From Panax quinquefolius (Eukaryota; Streptophyta; Magnoliopsida; Apiales; Araliaceae): a DNA stretch of 64,000 nucleotides. The number at the start of each line of letters is the position of its first letter. The first letter of the stretch is position 1. Positions 10,721 through 22,335 of the stretch are shown in pieces. The DNA lies in the NCBI GenBank assembly GCA_020205615.1, contig CM035165.1, positions 32,957,544 to 33,021,543 of the forward strand, written 5' to 3'. The notes under the pieces are model-generated. The model was not told where the DNA came from. It saw only the letters and a list, made by a program, of their open reading frames with translations, and made no database searches. Made by a program: the position numbers and the translations under genes.

Positions 10721-11010
10721 ATTATCCTTGGTTGACCCAATAGACCCCAAAGAAAAACAAGAAGATTACTATCATATTCTTCTCAATGGTGAGTCTTCTC
10801 TTGATATATCATTATCTCCACTGTCTCTAAATGAGAATTATACTTCAAATAAACACTAAGATTATATAGGTAATGCTCATAAATATACTCAGCAAGTGGA
10901 TGAGCACAACCTTGTCTTATGATGACACGAGGTTGTATGTCATTAGACATCTTGTATGATAGTGGCAAAACACCCTTCCAACGTTGGGGTCACCTCACCC
11001 TAGTTGATTC
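10721..11010 (-). pseudogene. LTR ORF remnant, family C (copy 1)
   Basis: Same reading frame as the 191-codon ORF at 53157-53732. On minus it opens with PLSYKMSNDIQPRVIIRQGC, continues to QEKTHH, then meets a stop and resumes EEYDSNLLVFLWGL before the truncation at 10721. Function unknown. Confidence 0.5.
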
Positions 11011-11516
11011 ACCAAATATAACTACTAAATGATGACCACCGTTCTATTCCCTCATACCCCCGCTCGACCCAATTTACACTCTTTTATTACACGAAAGGAA
11101 TTGTGAAACAGAAGGGTGAGCACAACTAGCCCAGTAAAGAATATCATGACTAAAGATAATTAAATTATCAATAGCCTTCATCAATAATAAATCAGAGATT
11201 TAGAACATATGGTAGATGATAAAAATTTCAATTATAGTTGCAGCGGAACGAGCAATCCATTAGAAGAGTCAAATAGATCATAAAGTCATTATCTTCTCTA
11301 TGTTAAAAATCCACCAACAATGTTTTATCCCTGTAACATCAATTAACAGTTCTGGTCCACAATTATATGAATAACTCATAATCATAATTGTGATTCTAAA
11401 TTTCTCTTCGCATCCAGGACGAAGATAATTTTCATCACATGTCTTTACCTGAAACATCAAAGATCATGGTTATACCAAATCATAGTTTCTGTTTATAATC
11501 ATACTAACAATTTCAT

Positions 11517-11700
11517 CTTTACACTACGGGCCAAAGATATTCCTCAACAGACCATCTTTGCACTACAGGCCAAAGATATTCAACAACAGGTCATCTTTGC
11601 ACTACAGGCCAAAGATATTCCTCAACAGTTCATATTTGCACTACAGGCCAAATATATTCATCAACAGTTCATATTTGCACTACATGCCAAATATATTAAT
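11517..11700 (-). repeat. Hairpin-module array, E2 3' LTR
   Basis: Five modules. Three have ATCTTT(G)...CAAAGAT stems. The other two have ATATTTG (11632-11638) with CAAATAT (11649-11655) and a similar copy after it. The C-G to A-T exchange on both arms keeps pairing. An almost identical array is at 16470-16660. Confidence 0.8.
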
Positions 11701-14244
11701 ATCTCAAAGAAATATATAATCATTTCAGAATTTATATAAACAATTATAACCATGTTGATCATTTCACCTTTGCATTTAAGCTAAAGATATTCAATTATAA
11801 ATTCAATGGTCATGATCATACCAGTCAACAATTCAACTTTGCAATACTGGACAAAGAGAACCCATAGTCATGATCATACCAAAAATCTACCCATCTTTAC
11901 ACTCAAGTCAAAGAGAAATATCATCATTAGGGTTATAAAAATGTTATATATGATAATAAAAATAATATGATCAACATATAGTTTTAATCTCAAGAGTAAT
12001 ATTCATAAATCAACTATAATTTGGTCAGAACAAGAAACCAATTTTTCTGTGAATAGTAACTCGTGAATAGTAACTCATAAATAGTAACTCGTAAATAGTA
12101 ACTCATGAATAGTAAACCCGACACAAAAAGGTAAAAATTTCACAATAAAATCCATACCAATACTTCGGTATAATGATATTGAAATAACATTTCTTAAACT
12201 TATAAACAATTTATTTAAATTGTTTACACTTTACTAATTAATGCATTTAATCATCATAAAATTCCAACTCTTAAGATTTCATCACCAATAACCAAAACCC
12301 TCATAAAAAAATCTGCATATAACTCATATATGATTCTCAAGCCATAAAATCATATTTTCCAATTTTCTTACTTCACATAACATATTTAATTCATTTACTC
12401 ATAACTAGATCATTTTCATAAAAAATACCAAATCAGTTCCAAAAATATTTCTTTTCTGAGATTCAGCAGAATATAGTCCCATATTGAACATATATTTTTC
12501 TCGGAATTTTTAAAATTTAGTTACTATTTTTCATATGGCCAAAACCGTCGAATATTTAGACATTTATCATAAATTGTACTTTTATCCAAAAATTTCAAAA
12601 TTCACAGAGTATACTGATATTATATAGATATACTTCCAATAAAAATTTCATCAATTTTGGAGTTTACCACAAGAAGTTATAAGCGGTTACTTTTAAAATA
12701 GTCTTTTCTCGTAAAATTCATAACTCTTAATCTATATATCCAAAAATCACCATTTTTGGACACAATTAATAAAACTCATCAAAATATCATTTCAAATTTT
12801 TCTAGAATTTTTTGAAGGACGAAAGAAGTACGAAATGAAAAACATAATAACCCTTAAAATCCCTTACTATCCCTTACCTCAAAAGAGCAGTACTTCTGAC
12901 TTGAATATCGGATATAACGCTGAGCAACACTCAAGATATCTAAATACTCACAAAAATATGCTTGACAATATAGAGAGAAAGAAAACTTGTTTCTAGTGTG
13001 ATTTTCAATTCTAACCTAAGCGTCTATTTATAGGAAAATGCTAGAACGTCATAAGAGACTAAAATAATAAAATATATTATTTCTTATTTTCTTTACGTAT
13101 GCCAAGACCAAGACTTGTCAAGGCATGCCAATTCTGAAATTTTTCCAGCAGCCCACATGTTATTAACACCAACCAAAGTGGGTCCCAGCCCATAATTTAA
13201 TAAAAATCATTTTATTTTTCAAAACTTCAGTAATTCATAATAAATAGCTCTTTTATTAGAAAAATTCAAAACTCGGGTATTTCCATAGGAAATTTAATTC
13301 TCTACAACTTTGTAGAAGAAAATTTTTCCAAATTCCAATCAGAAAATACCCGAAATCTAAAAACGGCTAATTTTTAATACTTCCAATCCGACAAAATACT
13401 GATAAAACACCTCAGCATTAATTCCTTTATTCTTATCCACATAAAAATAAATATATCCACCATTTATATCCACATAAAATAAATATTTTCTTATCATATA
13501 AATCAATAATTAATTATTCACAAATAATATTACAGAATCACAATTATGACAACCAAGCCGTTCCCAGGAAAGAGGGGGTTTTCCGATAAGCATTTCTCCT
13601 TACTGGCGCGCAATTAGGTGACCAAACATCTCCTTGACAGAACTTTCTAGACATTGCCAATAATGCTATCTAATAATATTATTCCAAATAATATGAATTA
13701 TTGATCTGATAATGGAGATGATGTGCAGTGACAATTATTGAGCAACAATAATATAAATTATCAACGCAACAATTATTGAATCAATAAAATAAAATATTGA
13801 ACAAGAAATTCGTAAACAATTATTGAGTAGTGCCTTATTACGTAAGGATCAATAATTCAAAATACCGTAAAAAAAGCGGTACTTCTCTTATGCGAATACG
13901 CGTATTCTTTATTTTAACCACCGGTATTCCAACAAAGGTTAATGGTAACAACTACGCCGTTATTTATAAAAACTCAATTTTTGTCGTTTTCTTCATCCGA
14001 CAGTTATTTCTTATGGGGCCCACAAATGGCTGCACCGTCGTACGAATATTCTCCGATAGAAAGAATATTCCACGACCAAACGAATATTCCCCGACAATTG
14101 AATATTTTATAACCACTTGCGTATTTTGAAAAAAAAATCATATCTCACCCTTAACTTTAAACTTTTAACAATTTAATACATTTACTGAATTGTAATTATA
14201 AGAAAAATTGAATACTTTTATTTCATAAAATTCGGGGTCTTACA

Positions 14245-14377
14245 ATCTCCCCTCCTTATGAAATTTCGTCCTAAATTCGTGTACTGTATTTCAAAAGTTG
14301 AGAATACCTTGCTTTCATTTCAGATTCTATCTCCCAGGTCATCATGATTTCTCCATTGCTCATCTCCCGTGATAATT
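14245..14377 (-). pseudogene. E2 pol-tail scrap and polypurine tract
   Basis: On minus, a short stretch equivalent to the pol C-terminus (MMTWEIESEMKARYSQ-like) precedes the purine tract AAGGAGGGGAGAT and the 3' LTR. It marks the right-hand deletion boundary of the lost gag-pol. Confidence 0.7.
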
Positions 14378-15167
14378 TCATTTAGGTTCTTCACTTGTTG
14401 GGAAGTCATGACAACCGCCATCCCTCGAACTACCCGACTTTGACTTGTCTGGGGCAGAATTTGGCGTCATCACTACCGTCGGAATATACTTTTCTATAGG
14501 ACATATTCCTCCCTCAACTGCCTCGTCGTACTCCTGATTCATGATCTAAATTATCAATCTTCGATCCATATCGAATTCCGGTTGACCGCTATGTACAGGG
14601 TAATTCTAAACTCGATGTTGGGTTCTCCCAATTGCTTTCCAAAAAGAGAAATTCATATCATCTATTTTAGCCTTCTTAGATCGGACATCTCTTTCCACAA
14701 TATCCACGTGTCGTGCGGCTTTTGCCCATGCATCACTTATTCTCACTCGTTCAGTTTTTTCTTCTTTCAGCTCAGATTCCATCTTTATCATCTTATACTC
14801 TGCCAAAGAATGCTTCTGTTCAAGCATCATATATTGGGTAACACAAGCTTGAATTGTTGCATCCTTTTGCTCCACGACCGCCTGTCGTTCTTCAGCCTGC
14901 TCTTCTAACTCATTAATACAATTTTGCAATTTTACATTTTGATCGTATAATACCTCTTATAAATTCTCCTCAGGTACCTCTTCTTCCTTTTCTTCCTCAC
15001 TCTCAGCTGTTACCTCTGCGACCATGTCGGGTGCAACTATCAATTCTTCACTCACCACATGGATTTCTCTAATTCCTTCTTCTTTGTCATCACATTATCT
15101 GACGGTTGGTGATTAGAGGTATCCCCACGGTCTCATTCACTCCATTGTTAACATTCTCAGCAGCCAT
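14378..15167 (-). pseudogene. E2 internal ORF: acidic coiled-coil protein replacing gag-pol
   Basis: Read from the ATG at 15167. The first residues (MAAENVNNGVNETV) match the gag start of the other elements. After one frameshift (about 15110) an acidic segment rich in E-E-K follows, with one in-frame TAA near 14960, and then a long helix-forming stretch to a stop at 14606 (107 codons from its own ATG at 14929: E/Q/K-rich, with ELEEQAEERQAVVEQKDA and later KMESELKEEKTERVRISDAW). A further 54-codon frame (14542-14378) is S/P/D-rich. I see no gag capsid domain, no CCHC knuckle and no RT motif. The heptad-like charged pattern suggests a coiled coil; origin unknown, possibly a captured host exon or a specialised gag-like protein. 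Disrupted by two lesions in this copy. Confidence 0.65.
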
Positions 15168-15335
15168 TCTCAAATACTGACATAAAACAAGGGTTAATTA
15201 AACAAATTAACACATCACATAATATCCCAATATTATGACTGACCAACAAATAAGCTTAGGTAGGACACACTAGCGAAGGATTTACTCATCTCTCCCTCCT
15301 AGTTATATTCCCCGATCTCACTTGGGAGACCATAT

Positions 15336-15354
15336 CCCTAAGCTCGATACCAAA
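15336..15354 (-). other. Primer binding site of E2
   Basis: Minus strand TTTGGTATCGAGCTTAGGG directly after the LTR terminus GTTGTCACA. Best preserved of the sites here against the initiator tRNA-Met complement TGGTATCAGAGC. Confidence 0.8.
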
Positions 15355-18300
15355 TGTGACAACCCCAAAATAGGTCCATTCCATCTAACCCATTCTGAGT
15401 CGCCAAATACATAGTACAGAAAACAACTACAACTTTATTACAACAATTATCTTGCAAAATACAACAACACATATGCTGTGAGTTTGGATACAAATATATA
15501 CCAACTGTGACACTCATCCCAACCTTGGATAGCACGTCACAATGACACCTTACATAAAGGTATAGTCAAAAACTGTTTTAGAAATTAGAATCTTTTGGAA
15601 GTGCTCAAGGAAACCTTCGTACATGGGAGGCCATGCGTATAGGTTATGATAGATATCATATGGCCACAGAATTATCCTTGTTTGACCCAATAGACCCTAA
15701 AGAAAAACGAGAAGATCACTATCATATTCTTCCCAATGGTGAGTCTTCTCTTGACATATCATTATCTCCACTGTCTCTAAATGAGAATTATACTTCAAAC
15801 AAACACCAAGATTATATAGGTAGTACTCGTAAATATACTCAGCAAGTGGATGAGCACAACCCTGTCTTATGATGACACGAGGTTGTATGTCATTAGACAT
15901 CTTGTATGATAGTGGCAAAACACCCTTCTAACGTTGGGGTCATCGCCTCACCCTAGTTGATTCACCAAATATAACTACTAAATGATGACCACCGCTCTAT
16001 TCCCTCATGTTACCCCATCTCCGACCCAAATGCTACACTCTTATTACACAAATGAATTGTGAAAATGGAAGGGTGAGCACAACTAGCTCAAGAAAGAATA
16101 TCATGACTAAAGATAATTAAATTATCAATAGCCTTCATCAATAATAAATCAGAGATTTAGAACATATGGTAGATGATAAAAATTTCAATCATAGTTACAG
16201 CGGAACGAACAATCCATTAGAAGAGTCAAATAGATCATAAAGTCTATTATCTTCTCTATGTTAAAAATCCACCAACAATGTTTTATCCCTGTAACATCAA
16301 TTAACAGTTCTAGTCCACAATTTTATGAATAACTCATAATCATAATTGTGATTCTAAATTTCTCTTCGCATCCAGGACGAAGATAATTTTCATCACATGT
16401 CTTTACCTGAAATTTCAAAGATCATGGTTATACCAAATCACAGTTCCTATTTATAATCATACTAACAATTTCATCTTTACACTACGGGCCAAAGATATTC
16501 CTCAACAGACTATCTTTGCACTACAGGCCAAAGATATTCAACAACAGGTCATCTTTGCACTACAGGCCAAAGATATTCCTCAACAGTTCATATTTGCACT
16601 GCAGGCCAAATATATTCATCAACAGTTCATATTTGCACTACATGCCAAATATATTGATATCTCAAAGAAGTATATAATCATTTCAGAATTTATATAAACA
16701 ATTATAACCATGTTGATCATTTCACCTTTGCACTTAAGCTAAAGATATTCAATTATAAATTCAATGGTCATGATCATACCAGTCAACAATTCAACTTTGC
16801 ACTACTGGCCAAAGAGAACCCATAGTCATGATCATACCAAAAATCTACCCATCTTTACACTCAAGTCAAAGAGAAATATCATCATTAGGGTTATAAAAAT
16901 GTTATATATGATAATAAAAATAATATGATCAACATATAGTTTTAATCTCAAGAGTAATATTCATAAATCAACTATAATTTGGTCAGAACAAGAAACCAAT
17001 TTTTCTGTGAATAGTAACTCGTGAATAGTAACTCATAAATAGTAACTCGTAAATAGTAACTCATGAATAGTAAACCCGACACAAAAAGGTAAAAATTTCA
17101 CAATAAAATCCATACCAATATTTCGGTATAATGACATTGAAATAACATTTTTTAAACTTATAAACAATTTATTAAAATTGTTTACACTTTACTAATTAAT
17201 GCATTTAATCATCATAAAATGCCAACTTTTAAGATTTCATCACCAATAACCAAAACCCTCATAAAAATAATATGCATATAACTCATATATGATTTTCAAG
17301 CTATAAAATCATATTTTCCAATTTTCTTACTTCACATAACATATTTAATTCATTTACTCATAACTAGACCATTTTCATGAAAAATACCAAATCAGTTCTA
17401 AAAATATTTCTTTTCTGGGATTTAGCAGAATATAGTCCCATATTGAACATATATTTTTCTCGGAATTTTTAAAATTTATTTACTATTTTTCATATGGCCA
17501 AAACCGTCGAATATTTAGACATTTATCATAAATTGTACTTTTATCCAAAAATTCCGAAATTCACAGAGTATACTAATATTATATAGATATACTTCCAATA
17601 AAAATTTCATCAATTTTGGAGTTAACCACAAGGAGTTATAAGCGGTTACTTTTAAAATAGTCTTTTCCCATAAAATTCATAACTCTTAATCTATACATCC
17701 AAAAATCACCATTTTTGGACACAATCAATAAAACTCATCAAAATATCATTTAAAATTTTTCTAGAATTTTCTGAAGGTCGAAAGAAGTACAAACTGAAAA
17801 ACATAATAACCCTTAAAATCCCTTACTATCCCTTACCTCAAAAGAAGCGGAATTTTGACTTGAATATCTGGATATATTACTTGAAAGCAACACTCAAGAT
17901 ATCTAAATACTCACAAAAATATACTTGATAATATAGAGAAAAAGAAAACTTGTTTACGGTGTGATTTTCAATTCTAACCTAAAGCGTACATTTATAGGAA
18001 AAAATGCTTTAAACGCCATAGGAGACTAAAAATAATAAAATATATTATTTCTTATTTTCTTTACGTATGCCAAGACCAAGACTTGTCAAGGCATGCCAAT
18101 TCTAAAATTTTTCCAGCAGCCCACATGTTATTAACACCAACCAAAGTGGGTCCCACCCCATAATTTAATAAAAATTATTTTATTTTTTGAAACTTCAGTA
18201 ATTCATAATAAATAGCTCTTTTATCAGAAAAATTCGAAACTCGTGTATTTCCATAGGTAATTTAATTCTCTACAACTCTGTAGAAGAAAGTTTTTCCAAA

Positions 18301-19222
18301 TTTCAATCAGAAAATACACGAAATCCACAAATGGCTGATTTTTAATACTTCCAATCCGATAAAATACTGATAAAATACCTCAGCATTAATTCATTTATTC
18401 TTATCCACATAAAAATAAATATATCCACCATTTATATCCACATAAAATAAATATTTTCTTATCATATAAATCAATAATTAATTATTCACAAATAATATTA
18501 CAGAATCACAATTATGACAACCAGGCCGTTCCCATAAAAGAGGGGCTTTTCCGATAAGAATTTCTCCTTCTTCGCCAAGATTAGGTGACCAAACCTCTCC
18601 TCGATGTAACTTTCTAGACATTACCAATAATGCTATCTAATAATATTATTCCAAATAATATGAATTATTGATCTGATAATGGAGATGATGTGCAGTGACA
18701 ATTATTGAGCAACAATAATATAAAATATCAACGCAACAATTATTGAATCAATAAAATAAAATATTGAATAGTAATTACTGTAACAATTATTGAGTAGTGC
18801 CTTATTACGTAAGGATCAATAATTCAAAAATACCGTGTAAAACCGGTGTAACTCTTTGTGCAAACACGCCAGTATTCATCGTATTTTAACCAACGGTATT
18901 CCAACGATGTTAACAGTAATAACTTCGCCGTTATTTATAAAAACTCAATTTTTGTCGTTTTCTTCATCCGACGCTTATTTGTTATGGGCCCACAAATGGT
19001 CACTTTTGTGGCCGCGAAATATTCTCCGACGAGAAAGAATATTCCACGACACCAAACGAATATTCCCAAACAATTGAATATTTTATAACCACTTGCGTAT
19101 TTTGAAAAAAAAAAATTCATATCTCACCCTTAACTTTAAACTTTTAACAATTTAATCATTTCTTTGAATTGTAATTATAAGAAAAATTGAATACTTTTAT
19201 TTCATAAAATTCGGGTCTTCTG
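15355..19222 (-). repeat. E2 5' LTR, family C (about 3.87 kb)
   Basis: Reads (minus) from TGTAAGACCCGAA near 19220 to GGGGTTGTCACA at 15355. It differs from families A and B by a roughly 0.5-kb insert near the 3' end that holds an ORF, and by a long AT-rich middle (17100-17830). TATA on minus near 17996, donor-like GAG|GTAAGGGAT at 17835, minisatellite 17005-17080, hairpin modules 16470-16660. The very end at 19220 is mutated (CTTCTGA instead of CTTACA). Confidence 0.85.
15560..15985 (-). pseudogene. LTR ORF, family C (copy 2)
   Basis: Frame matching the 53157-53732 ORF: KMSNDIQPRVIIRQGCAHP, then YLYNLGVCLKYNSHLETVEI, QEKTHHWEEYDSDLLVFL, a stop, and a downstream part with PPMYEGFLEHFPKIL in a shifted frame. 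The plus strand is also open here (79 codons from 15633), but residues line up better between copies on minus. Confidence 0.5.
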
Positions 19223-21929
19223 ATCATGGCGCCTCCAAAATAGGTATACAACACCCATTCTGAGTCGCCAAATACATACGTACGTGCAAAACAACTATAA
19301 CTTTATTAATACAACATAAAAATCGTGAGTTTAAATACAATTATTATCATCTAGATAATATCCATACTCAAATAAGTCCTTAGTACAATTATTGATACAT
19401 TATTTTACAAAAATGGTGAGGACTACTAAAACGACTTCTAGAACCATCATTCCACACCCCGACTAGTACTCGCTACATTCTCGCCTCCTGAAAAGAAAAA
19501 TGGAACAACAAGGAAAATGGTGAGCTCAACTAGTCCAGTAAAGAACATTATGACTAAGATAATATAAAACAAATTATCGTTAGTCATCAACAGAAAAATC
19601 TAATAGAATCTGATAGACAACAAGTTTTAAATCAATATTCGCAATGAAATAATAATTCATTAGAAGAGTTAAGTAGAGAATGCAAACTACTATATTTTAT
19701 ATATGAATTTAAAAGTTCATCGCTCATCTTTTATCCTGTAAAATCAATCAATATATATCTCGAATCAAATATTCATCTTTGCACTCACAGTGCCAAAGAT
19801 ATTCATCGATTAGTCATGTTCATCTAAACACTGCTCATCTTTGCACTACTGGTAAAAGATATTCATCGAAATCATTCATCTTTGCACTCACTGTGCCAAA
19901 GATATTTAATTATATCATCATTTAGGACCGAGGATGATGAAAAATATTTTAAAGGAAACGAATCCAATGAAACAAAAGAATAAATATTAAGGATTCGTAC
20001 TTTAAACAATCCAAGTTCAAAAATACTTCATAAATAACCAGTAGTGGATTAAGATTCAAGAATGATCAAAACATGAATACAATCAAAACTAGTATCCATA
20101 ATAGATATCTTGGACGAAAAATGAAAATTTAATTTTTGTGTGAATAGTGTCGTATTTGTGAATAGTGTCGTATACGTTAATAGTAACTCCGACACCAAAA
20201 GATAGAAATTTCACAAAAAAACATCATCATGCTTCGTGAATAGTACTCATGAATAGTAACTCATGAATAGTAACTCGTGAATAGTAACTCATGAATAGTA
20301 ACCCCGACATGAAAAATTCCAAATTTGATAAAAAGTTACAACCAATATTTCAGCATAATGATATTGAAGAAATAATATCATTTGAGAAGAAAATAACATT
20401 CCTTACCTAAAAAGGATAATATTTCTGACTGGTATACTGGATATAGTGCTGAAAGGACTTGCAACGTATAGCAATACTCAAAGTACTAAAATACTCACAA
20501 GAATACGCTCAATATATCGAGAGAGAAAGAGAGAGAAATCTATAGTTTCTGGTGTGTTTTTCAATTATAACCTAAGCACCCTATTTATAGGAAAATGCTT
20601 AGAACACCAAAGCAGAAAATTTAATAAAATATTATTATTATTTAATAAATTTCCTACGCTCACTCAAGACATCAGATTTCAGAAATTAACATGTGCAACC
20701 AACTTGTTAAAAACGTTTTTCTTAAAATAATTAATTAAAACTTCCAAAAATCAATTATTTCGGAACTTCAGAACTTCAATAATTCATAATAAATAGCCCT
20801 TTTATCAGAAAATTCGAATCTCACGCCTTTTTATAGGAAATTCAATTCTCTACAACTTTGCAGAAGAAAGTTTTTCCAAATTCCAAACAGAAATTGACCG
20901 AAATCCATAAACGGGCGATTTTACAGGCTATAATCAAATTTCAGTCAAGAAATGGGGTCCACCGACACACAAAACATGTGTTAATCATTTAATGGAACAA
21001 AAATACTCTTCCTCCTCATATACTCATATATCCCACATTCATTGTAAAAAAATCACCATTATTATATTATTAAAATATAATAATAAATTATTTTATCAGA
21101 AAAGATAAAATATCATTTTTCAACAATTGTCACTTTAAAAATTTTCTCCATCTATATCCACATAAAACCAATATTTTTTCATCATATATATCAATAATTA
21201 ATTATTCACAAATAATATTACGAGAATCACAAGATCTTGTGACCAGCCGCTCTGGAAAGAGGGGGGCTTTCAATAAGAATTTCTCCTTCTTGGCCTATGA
21301 ATTAGGTGACCAAACCTCTCATTATACGAACTTTCTAGACATTGCCAATAATGTTTTCTAATAATATTATTCAGATAATATGAATTATTGCTTCGATAAT
21401 GGAAAATACTTGTGTAGTGACAATTATTGAAACAACAATAATATAAAATATCAACGCATAATTATTGAATCAATAAAATAAAATATTGAATAAAGAACTC
21501 ATAACAATTATTGAGTAGTGCCTTCTTACGTAAGAATCAATAATTAGTACAATACTGTGTAATATTCTTGTGCAACAATGCGATTCTTGTGTTTTAACCA
21601 CCTTGATATTCCAATAGTATAATTCAGTAATAATCATACCAATTTATTTATAAACAACTTATACTTGTCGTTTTCTTCATCCAATCGCTTTTCAGTTATG
21701 GGGCCCACAAAAGATCCGCACCGTCATGCATTTTCCCAACAATGCAAGAATATTCAACGACCAAACGAATATTCCCCAACAACAATGAATATTTTATAAC
21801 CACCTGCTTATTTAAAATATTTGCGCATTTTACCCATAACTAACCACATTAATCAAATCAACCCTTACTATTTCAAAATAATAAATAGAGGAAAATAAAT
21901 TTCATTTATTAATAATTTGGGGTCTTACA
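19221..21929 (-). repeat. E3 3' LTR, family A
   Basis: Reads (minus) from TGTAAGACCCCAAATTATTAA at 21929 to a decayed end near 19221. Contains U3 GGGGCCCACA (reversed, about 21700), TATA (minus, about 20582), donor-like TTTTTAG|GTAAGG at 20405, minisatellite 20140-20310, and hairpin modules 19775-19920 with oddly altered loops (CACTCACAGTGCC-type). Confidence 0.88.
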
Positions 21930-22335
21930 ACCTCCCCTCCTTATGAAATTTCGTCCTCGAAATTGACGTACGTACCTGGTGTTTCGAAAAGATGAGGATA
22001 CCTCGCTTTCATTTCCGTTTCCAACTCCCAGGTCATTTCCTCAATAGCATGGTTTCTCCACAAAACTTTAACTTGTGGTATGACCTTCGTGCGTAGGACA
22101 TGCTCTTTCTTATCCAAGATCTTGACGAGTACCTCTTAAATACGTTAAGTCTTGACTATCTCGTCCCGTTTCTAACTCAATAACATGATTTGGGTCTTTC
22201 ACATATTTACGTAGCACAGATATATGAAAAACATTATGAACACGAGACATACTTGGAGGTAACGCGAGTCTATAGGCCACATTTCCTACTCGTTCAAGAA
22301 TCTGAAATGGACCAATAAATCGTGGATTGAGCTTT
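21930..22335 (-). pseudogene. E3 integrase C-terminus with chromodomain-like tail (split off)
   Basis: On minus, from 22335: PRFIGPFQILERVGNVAYRL (the GPY/F-type module), SMSRVHNVFHISVLRKYV, then a chromodomain-like tail with frameshift after 22110 (VLWRNHAIEE, YPHLF-type residues at 21990-22070). The polypurine tract lies at 21930-21943. Such tails in plant chromoviruses steer integration to heterochromatin. It is separated from the integrase core by the solo LTR. Confidence 0.85.

Larger units (their letters stand above)
10721..14244 (-). repeat. E2 3' LTR, truncated at its 3' end
   Basis: Close match to 15671-19222. It contains the 3'-half remnant of the LTR ORF (10721-11010), hairpin modules (11520-11700), minisatellite (12050-12120), a donor-like site (GAG|GTAAGGGAT on minus at 12876), TATA (minus, near 13027), and U3 up to the LTR start at 14244. 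The missing last 316 bases and the direct fusion to a plus-strand LTR at 10720 show a deletion or rearrangement junction. Confidence 0.85.
10721..19222 (-). mobile_element. E2: non-autonomous LTR retrotransposon, family C, with coiled-coil ORF
   Basis: Minus-strand element: 5' LTR 15355-19222, PBS, a 1.1-kb internal region (14245-15354), polypurine tract, and a 3' LTR (10721-14244) missing about its last 316 bases. The internal region starts with a gag-like leader peptide and ends with a pol-tail scrap, but the middle is a Glu/Lys-rich coiled-coil reading frame with no gag, RT or integrase motif. It keeps the cis signals needed for mobilisation in trans. No TSD can be read because the left end is truncated and the right end abuts another LTR. 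Confidence 0.85.

Noticed and set aside
11517..11700. CRISPR-like spacing of short repeats
   Set aside because: Spacers are related and short, the units are inverted-arm modules inside eukaryotic LTRs, and no cas genes exist.
14582..14908. 108-codon plus-strand frame opposite the coiled-coil ORF
   Set aside because: Shadow of the minus-strand frame; composition (S/F/H/C rich) is what the complement of an E/K/Q-rich frame gives.
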